Source: Sphingomonadaceae bacterium (GTDB taxonomy: Bacteria > Pseudomonadota > Alphaproteobacteria > Sphingomonadales > Sphingomonadaceae). Taken from it: DNA of 61,109 nucleotides. Both the position numbers and the translations under genes were made by a program. This document shows, piece by piece, positions 35,591 to 44,330 of the stretch; position 1 is the first letter of the stretch, and every line of letters begins with the position of its first letter. Under the pieces are notes generated by a model, which did not search any database, was not told the DNA's origin, and saw nothing but the letters and a program-made list of their open reading frames with translations. The stretch is taken from assembly GCA_025359685.1 (NCBI GenBank), contig JANYEY010000017.1, positions 1-61,109 on the forward strand, in the 5' to 3' direction.

Positions 35591-36640
35591 CTAACGGTGC
35601 AGCCGCGAGCATTTGAGGCTCAGGCGGACCTGCAACCCTTCGGGATCCCATCGATAATCGATTTTGCCGCCAAGCTGGCGTTCGACGCTCAGTTCGGCGA
35701 GCCGCGTGCCGAAGCCAGTGACGGTCGGCGCGCCCGCCAGATAGGGGCCATTGCGTTCGGTCCAGGTGATGGTCAGATCATCGCCAACGCGGACGGTGTC
35801 GACTGTAACTTGCCCCTTTTCGGTCAGCAAGGCACCGTACTTGGCGGCATTGGTGGCCAGCTCGTGAATAACCAGGGCAACCGGGGTCGCTCCGCGATCG
35901 TCGATGGCGACATCGTCCCCGGAGATAACGATCCGGTCGATGTGCCGGAACTGATAAGGCTCGACAATCTGGCTGATCAGCCCGCGCAGTGTGCCGGTCG
36001 GCGCCTTCGGGGCGGACTGATCGCTGTGCGGCTGGGCGAACTCGTGCGCCCGGCCCAGCGCCGCGACCCGCTGCGCCAGCTCGCCCAGTTCCGGTTGCGG
36101 CCCCTTGGCGACTTGCCGGGTCAGGTTGATCAGCCCGGAAATGATCGCGAAGATATTCTTGATCCGGTGCGACAGCTCGCGGCTGAGCAAGGCGTTGTCC
36201 TCGGCAATCCGCTTCTGTTCGTCGATATCGGTGCAGGTCCCGATCCAGCGGGTAATCTGCCCCTCGGCACCGCGCACCGGCAGCGCCCGGCCAAGCGTCC
36301 AGCGGTATTGTCCGCTGTGATGGCGCAGGCGGTATTCGATCTCGTAGGGCTCGCCGGTTTCAAGACTGCGACGCCAGCTCGCCCAGGCCCGCTCCTGATC
36401 TTCGGGGTGGAACATGCCGTTCCACTCCTCACCATCGGTCGATCCTCGGGGGACGCCGGTGAACTCGTACCAGCGGTCGTTGTAATAATCGTGATAGCCA
36501 TTGGGGAGCGTGGACCAGACCATCTGCGGCATCGCGTTGGTCAGAATCGCGAAATTGGCTTCGCTCGCGGCAAGGCCGGTTTCAGCAGCAAGGCGAGTTT
36601 CGCTTTCGCCCGCGTGCGTTTCAGTCGCTTCGTTCCGCAA
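35591..36640 (-). CDS. PAS-HWE histidine kinase
   Basis: A 349-residue soluble kinase. A PAS domain (about 30-140; MVWSTLPNGYHDYYNDRWYE) is followed by the HWE-type dimerisation helix with phosphoacceptor H158 (LSHRIKN). The ATP-binding part has HELATNAAKYGAL and the W-x-E motif in ITWTERNG. No transmembrane segment is present, so it senses a cytoplasmic cue. The best start is a TTG at 36640, as no ATG or GTG gives the full protein. It faces the receiver gene and likely phosphorylates it. Confidence 0.88.
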   Translation of the reverse strand: MRNEATETHAGESETRLAAETGLAASEANFAILTNAMPQMVWSTLPNGYHDYYNDRWYEFTGVPRGSTDGEEWNGMFHPEDQERAWASWRRSLETGEPYEIEYRLRHHSGQYRWTLGRALPVRGAEGQITRWIGTCTDIDEQKRIAEDNALLSRELSHRIKNIFAIISGLINLTRQVAKGPQPELGELAQRVAALGRAHEFAQPHSDQSAPKAPTGTLRGLISQIVEPYQFRHIDRIVISGDDVAIDDRGATPVALVIHELATNAAKYGALLTEKGQVTVDTVRVGDDLTITWTERNGPYLAGAPTVTGFGTRLAELSVERQLGGKIDYRWDPEGLQVRLSLKCSRLHR

Positions 36641-36729
36641 ATCTCACGCCTCATCTTCGCTGCAATCTGCGAAAATTCGCAGGCCAAAAACCGCGTCCGG
36701 CTGTCCGGATCAGTTCCGCGCAAGCTCCA

Positions 36730-36755
36730 AACGAGCAAGTCGAACAGTTGGTTCC
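36730..36755 (-). promoter_or_regulatory. EcfG-type promoter of the HWE kinase
   Basis: On the minus strand, GGAAC (36755-36751), exactly 17 bp, then CGTT (36733-36730). This matches the general-stress sigma EcfG consensus fully and points at the kinase gene, giving a leader of about 80 nt. A palindrome, CTGCGAA-AA-TTCGCAG (36667-36682), lies within that leader. Confidence 0.55.
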
Positions 36756-36850
36756 GGTAAATTCCGGCGCATGTCTGCATGCGCTTGAGTGGCGCAGGCA
36801 TTGCGCTAGGTTGCGGGCAAGGCTGGCAACCGGCCACGTGGAGACGAGGA

Positions 36851-38575
36851 ATGGCATCGAAACTGGAAGTGCCGGCCAATTGGCCGGTGCGATCGCTGGG
36901 CGAGATCGAGGCGCTGCTGTGCGCACCCGGCGCACCGTTCGAAATGGAGGTCGTCGAGATCCGCGGAGTGCCGACCCGGGTGTGGAAGAACGCCCCCGCC
37001 AGCCTCGCCGCGCTCGCGGCGGTGGGACGCAGCCACGGCGATGCGACTTTCCTGGTGTACGAAGACGAACGGGTGACCTTTGCCGCCTGGCACAAGGCGG
37101 TGGCCGCGCTGGCGCACGAACTCACCCAGCTTGGCGTGAGCAAGGGCGACCGCGTCGCGCTCGCCTCGCGCAATCTGCCCGAATGGCCGGTGGTGTTTTT
37201 CGCCACGACCGTGCTGGGCGCGATCTGTGTGCCACTCAATGCGTGGTGGACCGGGCAGGAGCTCAGCTACGGGCTATCCAATTCGGGGGCCAAGGTACTG
37301 GTCTGCGACGGCGAGCGACTGGCCCGGATCGAACCGCACCTGGCCGAACTGCCAAACCTGGCGACGGTGATTGTCTCGCGTCTTGCCGAGGCGCCTGCCG
37401 GCGTGCTGCGGCTCGAAGATCTGATCGGCACTTCGCACCAGTGGGCCGGCCTGCCTGATGCCGACTTGCCGCCCACCCAGATCGCTTCGGACGATCCGGC
37501 GACGATCCTCTACACCTCGGGCACCACCGGCAATCCCAAGGGCGCACTGGGCACGCACCGCAACCTTACCACCAATATCATGTCGGGCGGCTATGCTGCG
37601 GCGCGCAGCGTGTTGCGCCGCGAGCATGCGCTGCCCGAACCGGCCAAGAAGGTCTTGCTCACCGTCATCCCGCTGTTCCATGCCACCGCCTGCTCGGCCA
37701 CGCTGATGGGCGCGATCGCAGGCGGGCATACCATTGTGCTGATGTACAAGTGGGACCCGGTTCAGGCCTTCGGGATTATCGAGCGCGAAAAGGTCAACGC
37801 CACCGGCGGGGTGCCGACGATCGCCTGGCAGCTGCTCGAGCATCCCGACCGCGACAAGTACGATCTCTCGAGCATCGAGACGATCGGCTACGGCGGCGCG
37901 CCTAGCGCGCCTGAGCTGGTCAAGAAGATCTTCGAGGTGTTCGGAGCGCTGCCCGGCAACGGCTGGGGCATGACCGAAACCTCGGCCACGGTCACCACCC
38001 ATTCGGCCGAGGATTACCTGGGCCGCCCGACCAGCTGCGGGCCGCCAGTGGCCGCCGCCGACCTGCAGATCCGCGGCGATGACGGGGTGACCTTGCTGCC
38101 CAGCGGCGAAGTGGGCGAGCTGTGGGCGCGCGGGCCGATGATCGTGGCCGGCTATTGGCAAAACCCCGAAGCCACGGCGACAACCTTCGTCGACGGCTGG
38201 GTGCGCACCGGCGACCTCGCCTGGCTTGACGAGGAAGGCTTCTGCTTCATCGCCGACCGGGCCAAGGACATGGTGATCCGCGGCGGCGAGAACATCTATT
38301 CGTCCGAGGTTGAGAACGTGCTGTACGAACACCCGGCGGTCACCGACGCGGCAGTGGTGGGCATTCCGCACCGCACGCTGGGTGAGGAACCGGCGGCGGT
38401 GGTCCACCTCGCCCCCGGCGCCGCGGCCAGCGAGGACGAGCTGCGCAGTTTCGTGCGCGAGCGGATCGCCGCGTTCAAGGTCCCGGTGCGGATCCTGTTC
38501 CATCCCGAAACCTTGCCGCGCAACGCCAACGGCAAGATCTTGAAGAAGGAGCTGAGAGGGCTGTTCGGCGGGTAA
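36851..38575 (+). CDS. class I adenylate-forming acyl-CoA ligase
   Basis: A 574-residue ANL-superfamily enzyme: AMP-binding loop YTSGTTGNPKGALGTHRN near residue 218, GWGMTETSA, the hinge region RAKDMVIRGGENIYSSE, and the C-terminal catalytic Lys in NANGKILKKELR. It activates a carboxylic acid to acyl-AMP and then to acyl-CoA. The substrate is probably a fatty or aromatic acid. The ATG at 36851 is preceded by GAGACGAGG. It is monocistronic and divergent from the HWE kinase. Confidence 0.9.
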   Translation: MASKLEVPANWPVRSLGEIEALLCAPGAPFEMEVVEIRGVPTRVWKNAPASLAALAAVGRSHGDATFLVYEDERVTFAAWHKAVAALAHELTQLGVSKGDRVALASRNLPEWPVVFFATTVLGAICVPLNAWWTGQELSYGLSNSGAKVLVCDGERLARIEPHLAELPNLATVIVSRLAEAPAGVLRLEDLIGTSHQWAGLPDADLPPTQIASDDPATILYTSGTTGNPKGALGTHRNLTTNIMSGGYAAARSVLRREHALPEPAKKVLLTVIPLFHATACSATLMGAIAGGHTIVLMYKWDPVQAFGIIEREKVNATGGVPTIAWQLLEHPDRDKYDLSSIETIGYGGAPSAPELVKKIFEVFGALPGNGWGMTETSATVTTHSAEDYLGRPTSCGPPVAAADLQIRGDDGVTLLPSGEVGELWARGPMIVAGYWQNPEATATTFVDGWVRTGDLAWLDEEGFCFIADRAKDMVIRGGENIYSSEVENVLYEHPAVTDAAVVGIPHRTLGEEPAAVVHLAPGAAASEDELRSFVRERIAAFKVPVRILFHPETLPRNANGKILKKELRGLFGG

Positions 38576-38817
38576 CACCCGTGCACAAGTGCAGCAAAAA
38601 CAGGTCAACCAGCGTTACAAGTCGTCAGAAATTCTCTGCACTTGATACGCGATTTCAATAGCTTGGCTGAAATTCGAGGCATCTGGAGCGGGTTCGGGCC
38701 AATTACAACCGTGCTTGGCGAACGGCAGCGCCGCCATAGCCGAACATCGTGCTGTAGGAAAATGCCGCGCCGCGGGCGCGTTTACGCTTTGGTAAGCCCG
38801 AAGCGCGACAATGCGGA
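38576..38817. other. non-coding region after the acyl-CoA ligase
   Basis: No supported gene, RNA or clear terminator is visible between the ligase stop and the small open frame at 38818. Confidence 0.35.
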
Positions 38818-38949
38818 ATGGCCCAAGCGCTCGCCTTAGTATTTGACCGCACCTTGCCCGAACCGGCCGAGCTGCTGCGCAGAGCGATGGTGGTCAGCTG
38901 CGCGCTGGCCTTGATCCTGGCCGGCCCGGCCGTTCCGCTAGGCCTGTAA
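38818..38949 (+). CDS. possible 43-residue small membrane peptide
   Basis: An open frame ATG 38818 to TAA 38947-38949 encodes MAQALALVFDRTLPEP..., with a hydrophobic stretch (VVSCALALILAGPAVPLGL) able to form one TM helix. Its end overlaps the convergent permease gene by 12 bp. It has no clear ribosome-binding site, so it is a weak candidate. Confidence 0.25.
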   Translation: MAQALALVFDRTLPEPAELLRRAMVVSCALALILAGPAVPLGL

Positions 38950-39705
38950 CAGCTTCCACAACGCCGCCAGCGCTGACAGCGCGAGCACCCCGCCAGTAAA
39001 TCCGCGCCACGCCTTATCGCTGATCTTGCCGAACGCCATGTGCCCGAGCCAGTTGCCGAGCAGCACCGCCGGGAACAGGATCGCCGCCAGTATGGGCTCG
39101 CGCAGGGTCGCCACCCCGAGTGCCGTGGCCGAAACCACGCCGGCGAAGGACGTCGCCAGGAAGATCGTCATCATTGAAGCGCGCGCCAGACCCGCCGGAA
39201 TTTCGCGGCGCAGGTAGTACGGCACCACCGGCGGACCGGGCATGCCCGCGAACCCGGTCAACACGCCCGAAAGCAGGCCGGTGCCGCCGGTTTCCGGCAG
39301 ACTGGGCGCGTAATGCGCCGGCTTTTTGGGCAGCAGCACCAGCAGGAACGATCCAAACGCAATCAGCGCGATCAGCAGCCGCGCCAGCGATGGGTCGGCC
39401 AGCGCCAGCAGCCACACCCCAAGCGGGGTTGCTGCCATCGCGATCAGCGCAATCTGGAACGCGGACCGTTCGCTCGCGCCGAGAATCTTCTTGAGGCCGA
39501 CCAGCCCGATCAGCAGGCCGAGCCAGTTCGCCACCACCACCGCTTCGCGCGGCGGGATTGCGAGGCCCAGCACCGGCACCAGCAGGATAGCCATGCCGAA
39601 CCCCGCAAGGCCGCGCACAAACGCCGCGCCCAGCGCCGCAGCCACCGCGACCGCAATCTGCACCAGCGACAATCCGCCGAGAATGCTTTCCGCCATCCCG
39701 GACAC
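38938..39705 (-). CDS. TauE/SafE-family permease
   Basis: A 255-residue, about eight-TM protein of the sulfite exporter TauE/SafE family (PF01925). FVRGLAGFGMAILLVPVLGL near the N-terminus and SGVLTGFAGMPGPPVVPYYL at the start of the second half are the two inverted-repeat signature motifs. It probably exports a small sulfur-containing or organic anion. The GTG at 39705 directly follows the upstream stop codon; an ATG at 39696 is an alternative. It is coupled to the preceding small membrane-protein gene. Confidence 0.85.
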   Translation of the reverse strand: MSGMAESILGGLSLVQIAVAVAAALGAAFVRGLAGFGMAILLVPVLGLAIPPREAVVVANWLGLLIGLVGLKKILGASERSAFQIALIAMAATPLGVWLLALADPSLARLLIALIAFGSFLLVLLPKKPAHYAPSLPETGGTGLLSGVLTGFAGMPGPPVVPYYLRREIPAGLARASMMTIFLATSFAGVVSATALGVATLREPILAAILFPAVLLGNWLGHMAFGKISDKAWRGFTGGVLALSALAALWKLLQA

Positions 39706-40059
39706 TCAGATCCAGCCCTGCGCGGCGGCGATCGCATGGACGGTCACCGCGTGAACCGCGGCAATGGCAAGATTGCTGAGCACCACCGGGTTGGCGAAGT
39801 TGCGCACCGTGATCGGTGTGGTGACCTTGTAGACGATCTGGACGATCAGCAGCGCGGCCACCATTTCCGCCACCGGCCGCAGCAGCAGAGCGGCCGAAAC
39901 CAGCAGGATCGCCAGATAAATCGACAGCAGAATGCCGCGCGCCGGACTGGGCGGACCATAAGCCGTGTCAGTCCAGCGCGCCTTGGCGATTATGCTGGCG
40001 CAGACGGGGATCAGGACCGCCACATTGAGAACAAGCGAAAGCGTAATCAACCAGTCCAT
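39706..40059 (-). CDS. four-TM membrane protein of unknown function
   Basis: A 117-residue protein with four hydrophobic helices (MDWLITLSLVLNVAVLIPV, ILLSIYLAILLVSAALLL, MVAALLIVQIVYKV, VVLSNLAIAAVHAVTVH) and no recognised family. The loop ARWTDTAYGPPSPARG is its only polar segment. It lies 24 bp downstream of thrS and immediately upstream of the TauE/SafE permease, so it is probably co-transcribed with both. ATG at 40059; an in-frame start at 40077 adds six residues. Confidence 0.65.
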   Translation of the reverse strand: MDWLITLSLVLNVAVLIPVCASIIAKARWTDTAYGPPSPARGILLSIYLAILLVSAALLLRPVAEMVAALLIVQIVYKVTTPITVRNFANPVVLSNLAIAAVHAVTVHAIAAAQGWI

Positions 40060-40083
40060 CGATCCCCCCTTTTGCAATCTCGA

Positions 40084-42084
40084 TCAGATCGTAGCGCGCA
40101 CATCCGGCGGCGTCGCCTGAGCCTTTAGCATGGCGATCGCCTCGGCGAGCGGCATGACCTTCTGGTGCTCCACGTCCATCGAGCGCAGCGCGACGGTACC
40201 CTCTTCGGCCTCGCGTTTGCCCAGCACCAGCAGGTGGGGGACTTTCTTGAGGCTGTGCTCGCGCACTTTGTAGTTGATCTTCTCGTTGCGCAGGTCGGCC
40301 TCGACGCGGATGCCGGCAGCTTCGAGCTGGCGCACCACATCGCGCGCGTAGTCATCGGCATCCGAAACGATCGTCGCGACCACCGCCTGCACCGGGGCGA
40401 GCCAGACCGGCAGCTTGCCCGCGAAATGCTCGATCAGGATGCCGATAAAGCGTTCGTAAGAGCCGAAGATCGCGCGGTGGAGCATCACTGGGCGATGCCG
40501 CGCGCCGTCCTCGCCGATGTAGCTCGCATCGAGCCGTTCGGGCAGCACGCGGTCGGACTGGAGCGTGCCGACCTGCCAGGTCCGCCCGATCGCGTCGGTC
40601 AGGTGCCATTCGAGTTTGGGCGCGTAGAACGCACCTTCGCCGGGCAGTTCCTCCCAGCCGTATTCGTCTGTCGCCATGCCCGCGCGGACCACCGCCTCGC
40701 GCAACTCGGCCTCGGCCTTGTCCCAATCGGCTTCCGAACCGAAGCGCTGATCGGGGCGCAGCGCCAGCTTGACCGCGTAGGTGAAACCGAAATCCTGATA
40801 GATCCGGTCGGCCAGCGCGCAAAAGGCGCGGGCTTCCTCGACGATCTGGTCCTCGCGGCAGAAGATGTGCGCGTCGTCCTGGGTGAACTGGCGCACCCGC
40901 ATCAGCCCGTGCAGCGCGCCGTGCGGCTCGTTGCGATGGCAGCAGCCGTTCTCGTAGAGCCGCAAGGGCAGGTCGCGGTAGCTCTTGATGCCTTGGCGGA
41001 AGATCAGGACGTGCGCCGGGCAATTCATCGGCTTCAAGGCCATCCAGTCGGCCTCACCCGAGATGACTGGGCCATCATCTTCGGTGTTGGGCACCTCGTC
41101 GGGGATGACAAACATATTCTCGCGGTACTTGCCCCAATGGCCGGACTGCTCCCACTGGCGCGCGTCCATCACCTGCGGGGTCTTGACCTCGCGGTAGCCC
41201 GCGGCGTCGATCGCGCGGCGCATATAGGCTTCGAGCTCGCGCCAGATCTTGAACCCATTGGGGTGCCAGAAGACCGAGCCGTGTGCCTCTTGTTGGAGGT
41301 GGAACAGGTCCATCTCCGCGCCGAGTTTGCGGTGATCGCGCTTGCCTGCTTCCTCCAGCCGCGTGAGGTGCTCGGCGAGCTGCTTCTTGTTGAGCCAGCC
41401 GGTGCCGTAGATCCGGCTGAGCATCGCGTTGGCTTGATCGCCGCGCCAGTACGCGCCCGACACCCGCGTCAGCTTGAACGCGGCGGGATCGAGCTTGCCG
41501 GTGCTGGGCAAGTGCGGCCCACGGCACATGTCGAGCCAATCTTCGCCCGACCAGTAGACCGTCAGATCCTCGTCGCCCGGAAGTTCGGCTGCCCATTCGG
41601 CCTTGAAGCTTTCGCCCTGCTGCTGCCAGCGCGAGATCAGCTGCTCACGGCTCCACACTTCGCGGCGCAACGGCTTGTCGGCAGCAATGATCTTGCGCAT
41701 TTCGGCTTCGATCGCGGGCAGGTCGTCCTCGGTGAGCTGGCGGTCTTTCGGCGCAAAGTCGTAATAGAACCCGTCATCGGTCGAAGGCCCGAACGTAATC
41801 TGCGTCCCCGGGAATAGCGCCTGCACCGCCTCGGCCAGAACGTGGGCAAAATCGTGCCGAGCCAGATCAAGCGCATCGGCCTCGTCGCGCGACGTGACCA
41901 GCGCGAGTTGCGCATCGGCGGTGAAGGGACGCGACAGGTCAACCAGTTCGCCGTCCACCCGCGCCGCCAAGGCGGCCTTGGCGAGGCCCGGTCCGATCGC
42001 TGCGGCAACATCAGCCGGGGTCGATCCCAGCGGCATTTCGCGAACCGATCCATCGGGCAGGCTGATCTTGAACTGGTCTGACAT
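40084..42084 (-). CDS. thrS: threonine-tRNA ligase
   Basis: A 666-residue class II aminoacyl-tRNA synthetase. It has an N-terminal TGS domain (residues 1-60), a second editing domain ([16 protein letters not shown] with the zinc-binding-like His pair), and a catalytic core with zinc Cys in [10 protein letters not shown] and motif 2 [19 protein letters not shown]. The C-terminal anticodon-binding domain includes the [16 protein letters not shown] segment. It charges tRNA-Thr in the cytoplasm. The ATG at 42084 has a GAAAGAG site. Upstream is a Thr-rich leader peptide with alternative hairpins, which suggests control by charged tRNA-Thr supply. Confidence 0.97.
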   Translation of the reverse strand: MSDQFKISLPDGSVREMPLGSTPADVAAAIGPGLAKAALAARVDGELVDLSRPFTADAQLALVTSRDEADALDLARHDFAHVLAEAVQALFPGTQITFGPSTDDGFYYDFAPKDRQLTEDDLPAIEAEMRKIIAADKPLRREVWSREQLISRWQQQGESFKAEWAAELPGDEDLTVYWSGEDWLDMCRGPHLPSTGKLDPAAFKLTRVSGAYWRGDQANAMLSRIYGTGWLNKKQLAEHLTRLEEAGKRDHRKLGAEMDLFHLQQEAHGSVFWHPNGFKIWRELEAYMRRAIDAAGYREVKTPQVMDARQWEQSGHWGKYRENMFVIPDEVPNTEDDGPVISGEADWMALKPMNCPAHVLIFRQGIKSYRDLPLRLYENGCCHRNEPHGALHGLMRVRQFTQDDAHIFCREDQIVEEARAFCALADRIYQDFGFTYAVKLALRPDQRFGSEADWDKAEAELREAVVRAGMATDEYGWEELPGEGAFYAPKLEWHLTDAIGRTWQVGTLQSDRVLPERLDASYIGEDGARHRPVMLHRAIFGSYERFIGILIEHFAGKLPVWLAPVQAVVATIVSDADDYARDVVRQLEAAGIRVEADLRNEKINYKVREHSLKKVPHLLVLGKREAEEGTVALRSMDVEHQKVMPLAEAIAMLKAQATPPDVRATI

Positions 42085-42162
42085 GCTCACTCTTTCGCGT
42101 TTCTGCGCGGCGCTTTGGCACAAGCGGCCGCGCACCGGAAGGGGCGGCGTCGGTATCGATCA

Positions 42163-42208
42163 GGTTCGGGAGGAGACGCCAGCCACCCGAACCAGTTACT
42201 GGCCCAGG
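42163..42208 (-). promoter_or_regulatory. mutually exclusive hairpins of a thrS attenuator
   Basis: On the minus strand after the leader peptide, segment 2 (42208-42199) pairs with segment 3 (42195-42186) in a 10-bp stem with a UAA loop, including three G-U pairs. Segment 3 alternatively pairs 8 of 8 with segment 4 (42170-42163) to give a second stem. Segment 2 can also pair 6 of 6 with segment 1 inside the leader (42245-42240). This is the 1:2, 2:3, 3:4 logic of ribosome-mediated attenuation. The 3:4 stem is not followed by a U-run, so true termination there is uncertain. Confidence 0.6.
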
Positions 42209-42227
42209 GCGGCGGCGCGGCTTCGGC

Positions 42228-42299
42228 TCAGGCGAAGACGGCCAGCCCCGGGGTTGCCCGGGTGGTGGTAGTCAGTGTCGAGGCGAAGCGCTGCGTCAT
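42228..42299 (-). CDS. threonine-rich leader peptide of thrS
   Basis: A 23-codon open frame 144 bp upstream of thrS encoding MTQRFASTLTTTTRATP then GLAVFA. Seven of 23 residues are Thr, including four consecutive Thr codons (ACT ACC ACC ACC). Ribosome stalling there under threonyl-tRNA shortage would favour the 2:3 antiterminator downstream. No strong ribosome site is visible, and it lies below usual gene-calling length. Confidence 0.6.
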   Translation of the reverse strand: MTQRFASTLTTTTRATPGLAVFA

Positions 42300-42342
42300 C
42301 GCCACGTCTTTAGCAGCGCGGCAGTTAAGACGCAACTAAGCC

Positions 42343-42365
42343 ATCCTCCCCGTGCCGGGGAGGAT
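42343..42365. repeat. 9-bp hairpin at the end of the phoD gene
   Basis: ATCCTCCCC (42343-42351) and GGGGAGGAT (42357-42365) form a perfect stem with a 5-nt loop next to the phosphatase stop. There is no U-run, so it may be a weak terminator, an mRNA end stabiliser or a dispersed genomic repeat. Confidence 0.5.
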
Positions 42366-44011
42366 CAGGCTTCGAACTTCCGTTGCCCGGCCAGCACGGT
42401 CATCCGCTTGGTCCCGGCGAGCACAGTGCTGCGCTGGCGCACGGTGGCGAGGAAGCGGTATTCGCTGGTCGCCGATGCTGGCGTCAGTTCAACCGCCATG
42501 TAGCCGCGCTGTGACATATCGCACCATTTGAGCTGCGGATTGCGCGCCACTGTCGCCTTGGCGAGGTCGTCGGGCTTGATCCAGCGGATCGAGCTTTCCG
42601 CGCCAGGCGAGGTGACGCCTTGCCCGGCCATTTCAACCCCAACCCGTGTGCCCTTGCGGTCAAGATCGAAGGCCCAGGCGTTGTGGCTGTCACCCGACAG
42701 CACCACCAGATTGGCATCGGCATTGAGGGCAGACTTGAACAGCCGGTCCCGTGCGGCCGGATAACCGTCCCAAGCATCCATGTTGAGCGGCAAGTCGACT
42801 TTGCCCGCCTCGACATCGACAAGCAGGCGCTCCTTGATGAAGTTCGAGGTGGTGGCGGGCATTCCGGCGATCACGTCGGGTCCCATGGCGATGCTGCCCA
42901 TCACGATCTGCTGCGCCACGACCTGCCACGGCTTGCGCGCCTTGACCGAGGTTTTGAGTGCGCTGGCCAGCCAGGCTTCCTGCGTGGCGCCAAGCAGCGT
43001 GTGCGCGGGATCGCGCCAGGTGCCGTCGCGGAACTTTGCCAGTGCCACCTCCGCTTTATCTTCGGGCAGGCCTTTGACCGCTTCCTGCAGGTCGAGCTGC
43101 TTGGTCCGCGCGGTGAGGCGGCTTTCGATCTTGAACAGCGTCGCCAGCTGGCCGATCTCGTAAGTGCCCCAGTCGTGGTCCGAAACCGGGAGCCATTCGC
43201 GGTACGCGCGGCGCGCGGCGGCCTTGCGCATGGCCCACGGGCCTTCGGTGGCGGGGTCATGGTTTTCCGCGCCGTCACGGTAACTGTCGTTGGCGCTTTC
43301 GTGATCGTCCCACATCAGCACCCACGGCAGCAGCTGGTGCAGCCGCTGGAGGTCCGGATCGGCGCGGTAAGTGGCGTGGCGTTCGCGGTACGTGGCCAGC
43401 GTCGCCGCTTCGTCCACGGGCAGGACCCGGCCTTCAAGGGTTTGCTTGGCACTCGGATATTCGCCGCGTTTGTACTCGTAGTAATAGTCACCGAGGTGCA
43501 CCGCGAGATCGAAATCGCCGCTCTCGGCCGCATGGGCATAGGCGTTGAACCAGCCGAACCCGAAGTTCGAGCATGAGAACACCGCCATGCGGAACTTGGC
43601 GACCTTGCCCACCGGGAGCGTCCGGGTGCGCCCGGTAACCGACTTGGTCCCGTCGGGCGCGATGAACCGGTAGTGGTACCAGGTGCCGGGCCGCAGCCCG
43701 GTAACGTAGCCTTTTGCGCAGCTATCAGAATTGGGCGAAGCCAGCGCCTCGCCATGCGCGACAACATGCGCGAACTGATCGTCGCTCGCCATTTCCCAAC
43801 GCAGCCTGGCTTCGCCGCCGCTGACGTAACGGGTCCACAGCAGCATGCGCGTTGCCCCCGGCTCACCGCTGGCGACGCCGTGCGAAAAGCCCTTGGGCGT
43901 TTGCGCGAGTAGCGGCACCCCGGCCCCGGCCAGTCCGAGCACCGCCAGCTTCATCGCGGCGCGGCGGCTGGTCGGCAGGACTGGAGCCGGTTCGGGCGGG
44001 TACATCGACAT
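42365..44011 (-). CDS. phoD: PhoD-family alkaline phosphatase/phosphodiesterase
   Basis: A 548-residue exported enzyme. The N-terminus TSRRAAMKLAVLGLAGAG is a twin-arginine signal. An N-terminal beta-domain (FSHGVASGEPGATRMLLWTRY) is followed by the metallophosphatase core with HLGDYYYEYKRGEYPS, VLMWDDHESANDSY and LSGDSHNAWAFDLD, which hold the metal ligands of PhoD. It releases phosphate from phosphodiesters or monoesters in the periplasm. ATG at 44011 with AGGGAG upstream. Confidence 0.92.
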   Translation of the reverse strand: MSMYPPEPAPVLPTSRRAAMKLAVLGLAGAGVPLLAQTPKGFSHGVASGEPGATRMLLWTRYVSGGEARLRWEMASDDQFAHVVAHGEALASPNSDSCAKGYVTGLRPGTWYHYRFIAPDGTKSVTGRTRTLPVGKVAKFRMAVFSCSNFGFGWFNAYAHAAESGDFDLAVHLGDYYYEYKRGEYPSAKQTLEGRVLPVDEAATLATYRERHATYRADPDLQRLHQLLPWVLMWDDHESANDSYRDGAENHDPATEGPWAMRKAAARRAYREWLPVSDHDWGTYEIGQLATLFKIESRLTARTKQLDLQEAVKGLPEDKAEVALAKFRDGTWRDPAHTLLGATQEAWLASALKTSVKARKPWQVVAQQIVMGSIAMGPDVIAGMPATTSNFIKERLLVDVEAGKVDLPLNMDAWDGYPAARDRLFKSALNADANLVVLSGDSHNAWAFDLDRKGTRVGVEMAGQGVTSPGAESSIRWIKPDDLAKATVARNPQLKWCDMSQRGYMAVELTPASATSEYRFLATVRQRSTVLAGTKRMTVLAGQRKFEA

Positions 44012-44082
44012 CGCTATCTCCCTGATTTTTGCGTCAGCCTAGCGCGGTTTCGTGACAGGGCAATGTCGGCGTTCACGCCTGA

Positions 44083-44123
44083 ATGACAAGTTCACTTGAC
44101 AATCTCCCGAATCATGACAAGTT
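44083..44123. promoter_or_regulatory. ATGACAAGTT direct repeats upstream of the XRE micro-operon
   Basis: ATGACAAGTT occurs perfectly at 44083-44092 and 44114-44123, 31 bp apart (three helical turns), with TTGACA between them at 44096. They lie 30-70 bp upstream of the first gene. The phasing suits operator sites for the XRE regulator encoded at the end of the operon. Confidence 0.4.
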
Positions 44124-44153
44124 ACCTTTACTTCATAGCAAGGACACTTGACC

Positions 44154-44330
44154 ATGACCCCTATCCGCACCAGCTTGATCTGGGCCGCCGCCTTCATTCT
44201 GCTCGCGCTCGCCAACCGCTTTGGCCTCATCGCCGACAAGGATGCCACAACGATGTTTGCCGTGCTGCCTGCGCTGTGGGTGGCAACCGGCGGACTGGGG
44301 CTTTCGTGCCGACCGAAAGCTGTAGCGTGA
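44154..44330 (+). CDS. small two-TM membrane protein
   Basis: A 58-residue protein (MTPIRTSLIWAAAFILLAL..., then FAVLPALWVATGGLGL) with two hydrophobic helices. No family is recognised. AAGGA precedes the ATG at 44154. Its stop overlaps the GTG start of the next gene (GTGA). It is the first gene of a three-gene overlapping operon ending in an XRE regulator. Confidence 0.65.
   Translation: MTPIRTSLIWAAAFILLALANRFGLIADKDATTMFAVLPALWVATGGLGLSCRPKAVA

Noticed and set aside
40165..41817. 550-residue open frame on the + strand
   Set aside because: It is antisense to thrS, arises from high GC third-position bias, and its product has no recognisable domain.
42343..42365. Rho-independent terminator for phoD
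   Set aside because: The stem is strong, but no T-run follows on either strand; recorded as a hairpin only.
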